14,637 nt of DNA, from contig USJM01000027.1 of the NCBI GenBank assembly GCA_900555005.1, forward strand, positions 1 through 14,637, read 5' to 3'. The notes beneath the pieces were generated by a model that worked only from the letters and a program-made list of their open reading frames with translations, was not told the origin of the DNA and made no database searches. This document shows, piece after piece, positions 7,208 to 13,884 of this stretch (the first letter of the stretch is position 1; each line of letters starts with the position of its first letter). A program made the position numbers and the translations under genes. The DNA comes from an uncultured Lachnospiraceae bacterium (lineage in GTDB: Bacteria; Bacillota_A; Clostridia; Lachnospirales; Lachnospiraceae).

Positions 7208-8197
7208 CTAAAACATTTTCTGCAGCACCTCTCCGATATCCCCGTCAATGCATACGGATCTCTTGGCTATCTCCTGCGGACAATATGCCTCACCCTTATT
7301 GATGCAGGCATAGAAAGCCTGCGGGTTCTCCTGTGTGTATTGCCAGAATGGATACTTGATGATGATCGGTGTGTTGGCTCCCACGCCAAGTTCCAGATAC
7401 AGTACATAAAGTTTCTCATGCCTGCGAAGGAAATCGGAATATGCCGCCGATGCTCTGTGCCAGCCTTCATCCTCAACAAAAGAATCATCCGCACGAAGAT
7501 TCATTGTGACGCCACTTCCGTCATCCGGGCATTTCGGGATCAGATCTGATGGAATCCGCATCGCAATTCGCCCATCCTCCGGCACCTGATATACGCCGTC
7601 AGCATCTTTCACAAAACCCTGTGCCTCCATTGCCTTCATGACCCACTCCTCATTATCATATGTTTTTTGCAGTGATGGATTCACACTTTGGAACAGTCCG
7701 TAGTCTCCCTGCGTATAGAAAAGCCGCTTTTTATCAAATCCTGCTCTCTGGAATTGGTGATCCACGTTGGTAGTAATCGCAAAATAGTCCCTGTCCTTTA
7801 TGAGATTGAGAAGTTTTCCATAAACAGGCTTTGGAGCATCGATATAGCGGTTGTAGTAGATATGCCTTGCCCACCATGCCCAGCGCGTCTCTTCGTCCGG
7901 GAAGGGATAGAAACCGCCGGAATAAATGTCTCGGATGCCATATCTGTTTGCATAATCGAAAAAGTAGCGTTCAAAACGCTCTCCGCTGTATGTAAGTCCT
8001 GCCGCTGTAGACAAGCCCGCTCCGGCTCCGATTACAATGGCATCGGCACTTTCAATTTCTTTTTTAAGCCTTCCGATCCGTTCTTCCTCAGTCCCCGCGC
8101 CGAATGACATATTTCTGCTGAAATATCTCATCGCGCCGAGTCCTTTCTGAATGCTCTCCTGATAGCCGTTGGGCAGTTCACTGTATAAGTTCTTCAT
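7208..8197 (-). CDS. Class M sirtuin (SirTM), protein ADP-ribosyltransferase
   Basis: A complete 329-residue NAD-dependent Sir2 family enzyme. The NAD loop is GAGAGLSTAAGL at 57-68, followed by YSGERF. The catalytic region reads TTNVDHQFQ at 142-150 and YTQGDYG at 161-167. Glutamine 163 occupies the position of the catalytic histidine of deacetylating sirtuins, which is the mark of class M enzymes that ADP-ribosylate rather than deacetylate. GVGANTP at 271-277 is the late NAD-binding turn. The zinc-ribbon region (around 223-240, IPKCPDDGSG then NLRADD) keeps only one cysteine. Known partners are a lipoyl-carrier GcvH-like protein and a lipoate ligase; neither is in this window. The start at 8197 lies inside the macrodomain gene (20-base overlap), so the two are coupled. 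Confidence 0.88.
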   Translation of the reverse strand: MKNLYSELPNGYQESIQKGLGAMRYFSRNMSFGAGTEEERIGRLKKEIESADAIVIGAGAGLSTAAGLTYSGERFERYFFDYANRYGIRDIYSGGFYPFPDEETRWAWWARHIYYNRYIDAPKPVYGKLLNLIKDRDYFAITTNVDHQFQRAGFDKKRLFYTQGDYGLFQSVNPSLQKTYDNEEWVMKAMEAQGFVKDADGVYQVPEDGRIAMRIPSDLIPKCPDDGSGVTMNLRADDSFVEDEGWHRASAAYSDFLRRHEKLYVLYLELGVGANTPIIIKYPFWQYTQENPQAFYACINKGEAYCPQEIAKRSVCIDGDIGEVLQKMF

Positions 8198-8984
8198 AGT
8201 ATTCTTTGTCCTCATCCTTAAAAACATTGAAGATCACTCTTTCCATCACTCCAGGATTATCAGCCATCCATTTTTCTACCGTATCGACCGCAATCTCCGC
8301 AGCCCGTTTATTTGGAAAGTGGAATACACCTGTGGAAATGCAGCAGAACGCCACGCTTTTCAGTCCATTCTCCCTGCACATATCAAGTGTGTTTCTATAA
8401 CAATCAGCAAGGTCTTTTTCAAGTGCAGATGTCAGCCGTTTCTGCACGATAGGCCCCACAATATGTATGACCTTCTTTGCAGGAAGATTATAGGCATCCG
8501 TCAGCATGGGAACTGCGGTTGCCTGTTCATAGTTCCTGCCGAATCTCTCGCGCAAATGATTCATCTGCCGATTACACTCAGCCCGTAATTGAACTCCGGC
8601 AAAAGTATGGATGCAGTTATCAATGCAGGTGTGCATCGGTATAAAGCATCCAAGCATCTGCGAGTTGGCCGCATTGACAATGGCATCCACCGCAAGCCTT
8701 GTAATGTCTCCCTGCCAAATGGAAAATCCGTCCCGGATAATCGGGATGTCGGAAAGATACACTATACCTTTCTCTTTGGCTCTTCCGGTCAGATATTCAT
8801 CCTGAACCGCAAGCACATCATCTGACAACGTCTTCGGCATACGGATGTTCATTAAAGAACGCAAAATCCGCTGCTTTCCCTCCGTATCTCCCGGCACCTG
8901 TACATCTTTATATTCATCGGAATCAGCCTTGAACTCTTTCACAAGATAGTCAAGCCGCTGTTCCTGCGTTATTTTCTCACTCAT
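8178..8984 (-). CDS. Zinc-containing macrodomain protein (protein-ADP-ribose hydrolase, SirTM-associated)
   Basis: A complete 268-residue protein with a helical N-terminal region of about 80 residues and a macrodomain after it. ADP-ribose binding motifs are QGDIT at 91-95, VNAAN at 103-107 and the ISTGVFHFP loop at 216-224. The segment MLGCFIPMHTC at 110-120, continuing into DNCIHTFAG, is the hallmark of zinc macrodomains, with C113, H118 and C120 as likely zinc ligands. In Staphylococcus and Streptococcus these enzymes remove the ADP-ribose added by the adjacent SirTM. Gene order here, macrodomain then sirtuin with overlap, matches those operons. The ribosome binding site is weak. The ferredoxin tail ends 4 bases upstream. 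Confidence 0.9.
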   Translation of the reverse strand: MSEKITQEQRLDYLVKEFKADSDEYKDVQVPGDTEGKQRILRSLMNIRMPKTLSDDVLAVQDEYLTGRAKEKGIVYLSDIPIIRDGFSIWQGDITRLAVDAIVNAANSQMLGCFIPMHTCIDNCIHTFAGVQLRAECNRQMNHLRERFGRNYEQATAVPMLTDAYNLPAKKVIHIVGPIVQKRLTSALEKDLADCYRNTLDMCRENGLKSVAFCCISTGVFHFPNKRAAEIAVDTVEKWMADNPGVMERVIFNVFKDEDKEYYEELIQ

Positions 8985-8988
8985 AGGA

Positions 8989-9069
8989 TTACTTTCTTTC
9001 CACAGCTCCTGCGGGACACACCGTCAAACAATTTCCACAGTGGAGACAATGAGCCTGCTCAATCACATA
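8989..9069 (-). pseudogene. C-terminal remnant of a [4Fe-4S] ferredoxin-type protein
   Basis: On the minus strand the last 26 codons before a TAA read YVIEQ, then HCLHCGNCLTVCPAGAVERK and stop. The CxxCxxCxxxCP spacing is a complete single [4Fe-4S] ferredoxin motif, with the usual cysteine-proline-x-glycine-alanine-valine ending. No plausible start with a ribosome binding site is found upstream; similarity ends near 9070, where HNH-coding sequence on the opposite strand begins. The stop is 4 bases before the macrodomain ATG, the spacing expected within an operon. The piece may be the tail of a larger flavoprotein, nitroreductase or ferredoxin gene whose front was lost. Confidence 0.6.
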
Positions 9070-9259
9070 TATCCGGACAAAATACGTCCACAAGCATCCT
9101 CTCTGTGAGGAGTGCTTAAAGCGAGGGCGGTATGTCCCGGTCGAGGAGGTGCACCATATCATTCCGATCTCAGAGGGAGGGACGAACGATGAGGAGAACC
9201 TCGAGAGTTTATGCCGAAGCTGTCACGAAAAGATCCATCACGGACGAGTTAACAGATGA
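9053..9259 (+). pseudogene. HNH endonuclease, C-terminal remnant
   Basis: An open frame without a start codon, bounded by a TGA at 9050-9052, encodes KYVHKHPLCEECLKRGR, then EEVHHIIPISEGGTNDEENL and LCRSCHEKIHH. This is the core of phage-type HNH nucleases: the HH of the HNH motif, the conserved asparagine in NDEENL, the final histidine pair, and two CxxC zinc pairs. These enzymes usually have 100 or more residues, with an N-terminal zinc region and start that are missing here. Such genes often sit beside phage terminases, so a former prophage is possible. It converges on the yafQ gene. Confidence 0.75.
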
Positions 9260-9260
9260 A

Positions 9261-9281
9261 AGCCGCCCATTTCAGGCGGCT
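9261..9281. terminator. Hairpin between the convergent HNH remnant and yafQ
   Basis: AGCCGCC and GGCGGCT form a 7-bp stem with a 7-base loop. It starts 2 bases after the HNH stop and 5 bases after the yafQ stop seen from the other side. On the minus strand it is followed only by TTTCATC, so termination may be weak. Confidence 0.5.
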
Positions 9282-9285
9282 CTCG

Positions 9286-9567
9286 TTACATGTTAAAGAG
9301 ATCTGCATGGCTTCCGGTGTCTACCAGAGTCAATGTAAGTATGTCATTCTCAATCAGATAGATAAGAAGCCAATCCAGCTGAATATGGCACTCACGGAAA
9401 CCTTTGAGTTTTCCCTTCAGTTCGTGGTCATGATACTTCTCTTCCAGTGCTTTACCCTGACGTAATGTGTTGATGACATCCTCAAGAAGAGAAAGGTCCA
9501 GCCCACGCTTCTTCATCAGCTTATAGCTTTTCTTATAAGCCGAAGTAAATTTGACGTTTAAGATCAT
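9286..9567 (-). CDS. yafQ: YafQ family mRNA interferase toxin
   Basis: A complete 93-residue toxin of the RelE/YafQ fold, which cuts mRNA in the ribosomal A site. The residues known to matter in E. coli YafQ are all present at equivalent places: H48 (in YHDHELKG), H61 and D65 (in CHIQLDW), H87 (in TGSHADLF) and F91. The N-terminal FTSAYKKSYKLMKKRGLDL is the usual basic helix. Its ATG directly abuts the antitoxin stop (TGA-ATG), so it is co-translated with the antitoxin. It should be active if expressed alone. Confidence 0.92.
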   Translation of the reverse strand: MILNVKFTSAYKKSYKLMKKRGLDLSLLEDVINTLRQGKALEEKYHDHELKGKLKGFRECHIQLDWLLIYLIENDILTLTLVDTGSHADLFNM

Positions 9568-9840
9568 TCAGGCTTCAAGAGCTTTCTTAAGATCTTCCAT
9601 GCTGGTGTATCCCGGCACGTCAGGTTCACGAGAAATGCGCTTTGCTTCATCTGCAGCGCTGAGCAATTCTTTAGAGTACTGTGGAACCTCAACCTTGAAA
9701 GGAAGTCCACCTCTCAGAATGCACTGTCTTAAGAAAATATTGACAGCTCCGGACATGTCCAGGCCGAGTTCATTAAAGAGTTCGTTCGCCTGCTTTTTGA
9801 CACCGGAATCAATACGGATCTGCGTTTGAACTGTAGGCAT
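9568..9840 (-). CDS. dinJ: DinJ/RelB family antitoxin
   Basis: A complete 90-residue antitoxin. The N-terminal VQTQIRIDSGVKKQANELF is the strand and first helix of a ribbon-helix-helix DNA-binding domain, followed by LGLDMSGAVNIFLRQCI and GGLPF, which is very typical of DinJ. The rest (LLSAADEAKRISREP and an acidic/basic tail) should wrap the toxin. The start at 9840 follows AAAGGAG by 9 bases; an ATG 9 bases earlier lies too close to that site. The antitoxin and the toxin complex normally repress the shared promoter just upstream. Confidence 0.92.
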   Translation of the reverse strand: MPTVQTQIRIDSGVKKQANELFNELGLDMSGAVNIFLRQCILRGGLPFKVEVPQYSKELLSAADEAKRISREPDVPGYTSMEDLKKALEA

Positions 9841-9864
9841 AAAAATCATCTCCTTTCAGCTCAA

Positions 9865-9893
9865 ATAATAGTTTATATGGTTTACGTTGTCAA
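9865..9893 (-). promoter_or_regulatory. Promoter of the dinJ-yafQ operon
   Basis: On the minus strand a perfect TTGACA, a 17-base spacer and TATTAT (5 of 6) lie 25 bases upstream of the antitoxin start. The spacer has two GTTTA copies on the plus strand (from 9871 and 9880), possible contacts for the antitoxin; no clear palindrome was seen. Confidence 0.75.
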
Positions 9894-9948
9894 TCATAAT
9901 GGCAACATTATGTTGGGAGGGGTGGCCTGAATCTCTATAAGCGCTGAG

Positions 9949-10090
9949 TTGTAATCCGAGACGCCAGTTTGTAAGGCGAGATGCTTGTTTGTAAATTGAA
10001 AAGTGCATATTTGTAAGCGAAACGCCAGTTTTGTACACCAGATGCCAGATTTGTAAGTGAGATGCTGCGTTTGTACACGAGATGCAACCT
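9949..10090 (+). repeat. Array of seven degenerate 20-bp direct repeats
   Basis: Units begin with TTGTAA or TTGTAC at 9949, 9969, 9989, 10011, 10031, 10051 and 10071, giving steps of 20, 20, 22, 20, 20 and 20. The approximate consensus is TTGTAAGCGAGATGCCAG plus two variable bases; the third unit is the most divergent. There is no unique spacer between units, so this is not CRISPR. Repeated sites two helical turns apart are typical of transposase-binding ends such as those of IS21-type elements. Short frames read through it on the minus strand are repeat artefacts. Confidence 0.8.
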
Positions 10091-10301
10091 GTTCAAGACC
10101 TTTCTTTTCGTGTATGATGACCTTGACAGGCACGCCAAATGGAGGTCGATTCCCTCTCGATTTTTTTGTAATCGGAGAATCCACCCCTGTGAGCAGTGTT
10201 ATGGGTCAGTGGTGTTGGCGGCTCTGTCGCTAATTATTTTTTGAGAAGAAAGGGCTTCAGTAAGATGTCTTCAGTGGCAACTTGAGTGCACCCCAGAAGC
10301 C
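10091..10301. other. Non-coding interior of the element
   Basis: About 210 bases between the repeat array and the IS30-type fragment. I see no start with a ribosome binding site, no hairpin terminator and no recognisable protein similarity in any frame. Confidence 0.3.
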
Positions 10302-10427
10302 TTAACACCTCTTCTCCGTAGTGAAAGCTGAACGTTTCGTAGGGACTGCGATCTTCTTGAAGGACATGCCCTCCTTCAAGAGTCTCTGCAGCATTAAGCG
10401 TTCTTCACAGGTAAAAAACTTTGCCAT
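10302..10427 (-). pseudogene. IS30 family transposase, N-terminal remnant
   Basis: A 41-codon frame with a good ribosome binding site (GGAGG, 5 bases before ATG) encodes MAKFFTCEERLMLQRLLKEG, then MSFKKIA. This is the start of the helix-turn-helix of IS30 transposases, where the pattern FT-EER-x-x-Q-x-LLKEG-SF-x-IA is common. Similarity ends at about residue 27, then unrelated residues run to a stop. The DDE catalytic domain (about 300 residues) is absent. Confidence 0.65.
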
Positions 10428-10492
10428 GGCATCCTCCATTTCCAGCCGACAACCGGATGAGGATATCGCACAGAGAAAAGAGATGACAAGAA

Positions 10493-10520
10493 AAAGAGAC
10501 CAGCCTTGACTGATCTCTTT
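10493..10520 (-). terminator. Probable terminator downstream of tsf, inside the element
   Basis: On the minus strand AAAGAGA pairs with TCTCTTT, and inside it CAG pairs with CTG across one mismatch, with a 6-base loop; TTTTTC follows when the end of the stem is counted. It lies about 100 bases past the tsf stop. A weaker 7-bp hairpin (10583-10605) without a U-run lies nearer to tsf. Confidence 0.55.
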
Positions 10521-10618
10521 GCAAGCCGGGATGCAACCTCCCGGCAGGTATTTGATTCGTAACCATTATGGCCTCAGGCCAGAACGAGAGGGGTTGCATC
10601 TCGTTTTACAGTTGAAGA

Positions 10619-11556
10619 TTACTTCTGAAGCTGAGCAGCAACCTCTGCCGCAAAGTCCTCGTTCTTCTTCTCCAGCCCTTCGCCGGTCTCAAAACGGACA
10701 AAGCCCTTGATGTTGATCTTTGCGTTCTGAGCCTTCGCGACAGAAGCGACATACTGAGCAACAGACTGCTTTCCGTCCTCAGCCTTGACATACTCCTGAT
10801 CAAGCAGGCAGATCTCCTTGAGCTCTTTCTTCAGACGGCCCATCACCGCACCGCTGATGACCTTCTCCGGCTTCCTGCCATCTTCGGGTCATTCTTTGTC
10901 TGCTCCGTCAGGATAGCAATCTCATGATCCTTGTAATCCTGCGGAACCTCTGCATCGCTGGTATATTTCGGATTCAGAGCTGCGATCTGCATCGCGATGT
11001 TCTTGCCCATCTCCCGGACAGCCTCGTTGTCCACATCAGACTCAACATCGACCAGAACGACAATCTTACCATTCATGTGCGTGTAGCCGGTAACAAAACC
11101 GTTCTGCTCTTCCAGCTGCTGGAAGCGGCGGATCTTCAGGTTCTCACCGATAACGGCGATCATGCTTGCATTGTACTCTGCAACCGTCTTTGTCGGATCA
11201 GCCTTGCTGGTCTCAGCAAGGAATGCGTCGATATCTGCGGCCTTTGTGTCAAGTGCCTGATCTGCAATGGTCTTGACATAGTTTCTGAATTTCTCGTTCT
11301 GAGCAACGAAGTCGGTCTCGGAGTTGACCTCAACCGCAACACCCTTCTTTGCGTCATCAGAGACAACGATCATGGAAAGGCCTTCGGAAGCAATTCTTCC
11401 GGACTTCTTTTCTGCCGTTGCAAGTCCCTTCTTCCGGAGCCACTCGACTGCGGCTTCCTTGTCGCCGTTTGTTGCGACAAGCGCCTTCTTGCAGTCCATC
11501 ATACCGGAACCGGTCTCTTCTCTCAGTTCTCTAACCAGAGCAGCTGTGATAGCCAT
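10619..11556 (-). CDS. tsf: Translation elongation factor Ts, interrupted by a one-base deletion
   Basis: EF-Ts exchanges GDP for GTP on EF-Tu in the cytosol. The UBA-like N-terminal domain reads MAITAALVRELREETGSGMM, then DCKKAL, and the EF-Tu contact motif TDFVA is at 81-85. The coiled-coil and C-terminal parts (QYVASVAKAQNAKINIKGF, then VRFETGEG) are normal. The frame breaks after KNDPKMAG. Restoring one A near 10872, in the triplet that should read AAG, gives GKPEKVISGAVMGRLKKEL and a protein of about 312 residues. Because EF-Ts is normally single-copy and essential, a real frameshift is very unlikely. GGAGG lies 6 bases before ATG. It follows rpsB by 84 bases, as usual. Confidence 0.95.
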
Positions 11557-11640
11557 ATATATCCTCCTTCAGTATGAGATGCGGAAGTACGCAGGCCTCC
11601 CGCGCCTGTTCGTTTTGAAATGAATGATCGAAGACATCCC

Positions 11641-12396
11641 TTACTCGGCTGCTACTGCATCAACCGGCGCTGCCTCTTCCTCAGCCTCGGCCGTCTCGCC
11701 CTCAGCCTGCTCCATACCCTGGCGTGCCTCGATGACTGCATCCGCCATCTTGGAGACAATCAACTTGACGGCACGGATTGCATCGTCATTGCCCGGGATG
11801 ACATAATCAAGATCCTCCGGATCACAGTTGGTATCGCAGATGCCGATCAGCGGGATTCCCAGCGCGTGAGCCTCCTCCACGCAGATTTTCTCCTTCTTCA
11901 GGTCGACAACGAAGATCGCATCCGGAAGCTTCTTCATCTCCTCGATGCCGCCGAGGTTCTTCTCCAGCTTGTCAAGCTCCTTCTTCAGCTTGATGACTTC
12001 CTTCTTCGGCAGAACATCAAATGTCCCGTCCTCTTCCATCTTCTTGATGTCCTTCATGCGCTTGATGCGGCTCTGAATGGTCTTGAAGTTGGTCAGCATA
12101 CCGCCGAGCCATCTCTCATTGACATAGAACTCTCCGCATCTCTCAGCCTCTGCCTTGATGGAGTCCTGCGCCTGCTTCTTGGTTCCGACAAAGAGGATGC
12201 TTCCCCCGTTTGCAACGATGTCTCCGACAGCATTGTAAGCGTCATCGATCATACCGACCGTCTTCTGAAGGTCAATGATATAGATGCCGTTGCGCTCTGT
12301 ATAGATATACGGAGCCATCTTGGGGTTCCATCTTCTTGTCTGATGTCCGAAGTGAACGCCTGCTTCCAGCAGCTGCTTCATAGAAAGTACACTCAT
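11641..12396 (-). CDS. rpsB: 30S ribosomal protein S2 (uS2)
   Basis: A complete 251-residue S2 protein of the small ribosomal subunit. Landmarks are [57 protein letters not shown], the [19 protein letters not shown] stretch, the coiled coil around residues 110-150, and [19 protein letters not shown] followed by [15 protein letters not shown]. The C-terminal tail is acidic and alanine-rich. The start at 12396 follows AAAGGAG by 7 bases; an earlier in-frame ATG has no such site. It heads the rpsB-tsf operon. Confidence 0.98.
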   Translation of the reverse strand: MSVLSMKQLLEAGVHFGHQTRRWNPKMAPYIYTERNGIYIIDLQKTVGMIDDAYNAVGDIVANGGSILFVGTKKQAQDSIKAEAERCGEFYVNERWLGGMLTNFKTIQSRIKRMKDIKKMEEDGTFDVLPKKEVIKLKKELDKLEKNLGGIEEMKKLPDAIFVVDLKKEKICVEEAHALGIPLIGICDTNCDPEDLDYVIPGNDDAIRAVKLIVSKMADAVIEARQGMEQAEGETAEAEEEAAPVDAVAAE

Positions 12397-12501
12397 GTCA
12401 TATCTCCTTTGGTTTTTATTCTTCCGCACGTTTCAGGTCTGTGAAAGCCCGGATGGGCACCCTTCGCAGAATCCGCATGCGTGCTTTTTCGCAACTTTTT
12501 C

Positions 12502-12530
12502 AGTTTATCATTGTTTTCTTTGCTGTGCAA
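12502..12530 (-). promoter_or_regulatory. Possible promoter of rpsB-tsf
   Basis: On the minus strand TTGCAC, a 17-base spacer and TAAACT lie about 105 bases upstream of the rpsB start. Both boxes are imperfect. The leader in between could carry S2-dependent control, but I could not assign a known leader structure. Confidence 0.35.
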
Positions 12531-12619
12531 CCTGTTTCTTACACAGTTTCTGCGCACAGTTTCCACAGTCGTCCCTGGCGTCCCCTGCAAATATCCTGCA
12601 CAATTGCCACATAAGATTT

Positions 12620-13884
12620 TCATTCCCGTCTCAGTGCATTGATCGGATCCATCCTGGCTGCTTTCTGTGCCGGCAGAAGGCCGGATATGACACCGATCAG
12701 CATGGATATCAGAACAGCGCCTGCCGACCACGGGATAGAGATCGCGACCGGAATACCGGAAAAGCGATTGATCAGGTAGGAAAGCAGGACACCGACTCCG
12801 ACACCGATCAGACCGCCCATCGTTGTCAGGACAGCTGCCTCCGTCAGAAACTGTCCAAGGATGGCACTCTGCCTCGCACCGATGGCTTTCTTCAGGCCGA
12901 TCTCCGCCGTCCGCTCCGTAACAGAGACGAGCATGATATTCATGACACCGATTGCCCCGACCAGGAGCGATATTCCTGCGATCCAGATCAGCTGCATATT
13001 GGCTGCAGCTGTAAGCTTCTGCTGACTCTTGACAATCCCGAGCAGATCCTCCGCCTGGTACTTTGGTGTGTCATCGGAAGTGCTGGTGATCGTCTGGTTC
13101 AGGATCTTGGCTGCTGCCCCGCCGGCAGTCGTCATATCGTCCGTAGAGGTTGCCCTTACAATCACATTTTCCGGTTCGTCGTAATTGAACACAATCGGCC
13201 AGTCCGCCTTCGGAATAAAAAACAGTCCGTTTGAGTTATCCTGGTTGTTGTAGTAATCCTCCACTGTCTGGATATCGGGTTCGTAGTCGTCCGGCTCATA
13301 CATGACGCCGATCACCGTAAATGGCTGTCCCATGAACTCGACCGTTTTACCGAGCGGATCCGTATCCGGGAACAGTTTCTGTGAAGCGACCTGATCGAGG
13401 ATCATCACCTTCCGGAACAAAGTGTAGTCGCTCTCCAGAAATGCTCTCCCGGTTTTCAGGCGGTACCCGACGGTGTCAAAGTAGACATCGTCCACACCGT
13501 ACATATTGAACTGGCTGACAGAATTATCTCCATAGAAGACGGAGCTGTCCGTCACAAACCGTTTATTGTAGAGGGTGACCTGTTTCACCGTCTTCAGATC
13601 CGCGATCTTCTGTCTGGTCTCGTCCGCAATCGGCTGTATATTCTGCGGCACAGAAGATGCGTCGTAGATGCTCAGCTCCTGTCCCCCTGAAGAAAGACTG
13701 ACCTCACCGTGTTGTTTCCCGAGCCAACCAGCTTGTCGCGCAGCGCGTCATTTGTCCCCTTGATCGTGGATACAATTGACATGATGGACGCAATTCCGAT
13801 GATAATCCCGAGCATGGTCAGAAACGAACGCATCTTGTGCGAAGCGATTCCACGGAATGCAAGTCTGATATTCTCAAGCCGACG
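12620..13884 (-). CDS. MacB-type ABC transporter permease (FtsX fold), start missing and one-base deletion
   Basis: Inner-membrane permease of the MacB/FtsX class, which uses an ATPase and an adaptor to export peptides or drugs. The N-terminal region reads LENIRLAFRGIASHKMRSF, then TM1 LTMLGIIIGIASIMSIV. A large extracytoplasmic domain follows (including FFIPKADWP). Then come three helices: MQLIWIAGISLLVGAIGVMN, AAVLTTMGGLIGVGVGVLL and GAVLISMLIGVISGLLPA. ERTAEIGLKKAIGAR is the usual coupling segment. One base is missing near 13704-13706; restoring it joins SGNNTV to EVSLSSGGQELSIYD. No start codon precedes LENIRLA: the frame runs straight out of the adaptor coding region. The ATPase expected with it is not present in this window. 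Confidence 0.85.

Larger units (their letters stand above)
9950..10610. mobile_element. Small element with TG...CA inverted termini, resembling an internally deleted IS21-type element
   Basis: The left end TGTAATCCGAGACGC (9950-9964) and the reverse complement of the right end, TGTAAAACGAGATGC (10610-10596), agree at 12 of 15 positions. Both are units of the same repeat family, and the termini are TG and CA as in IS21 elements. The left end carries the seven-unit array. A further unit-like copy (TTTGCAAGCCGGGATGCAACC) lies at 10518-10538. No istA or istB gene is inside, only an IS30-type fragment. The right end is 8 bases past the tsf stop. No target duplication was recognised. The family assignment is inference. 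Confidence 0.45.

Noticed and set aside
9949..10090. Possible CRISPR array
   Set aside because: Units are contiguous 20-bp degenerate repeats without unique spacers, and no cas gene is nearby.
9856..10184. Minus-strand reading frames with repeated short patterns such as LTNWRLGLQL and TYKSGIWC
   Set aside because: They are translations of the 20-bp DNA repeats and lack ribosome binding sites; the repeat, not a protein, explains the periodicity.
11620..12444. Long plus-strand frames opposite rpsB and tsf
   Set aside because: They are mirror frames of highly conserved genes with skewed composition; no ribosome binding sites or domain signals.
12393..12624. A cysteine-containing reading frame starting MKILCGNCAGYL that overlaps the permease stop and runs to rpsB
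   Set aside because: It covers the likely rpsB promoter and ribosome binding site, has no good ribosome binding site of its own and no family-like pattern after the first residues.
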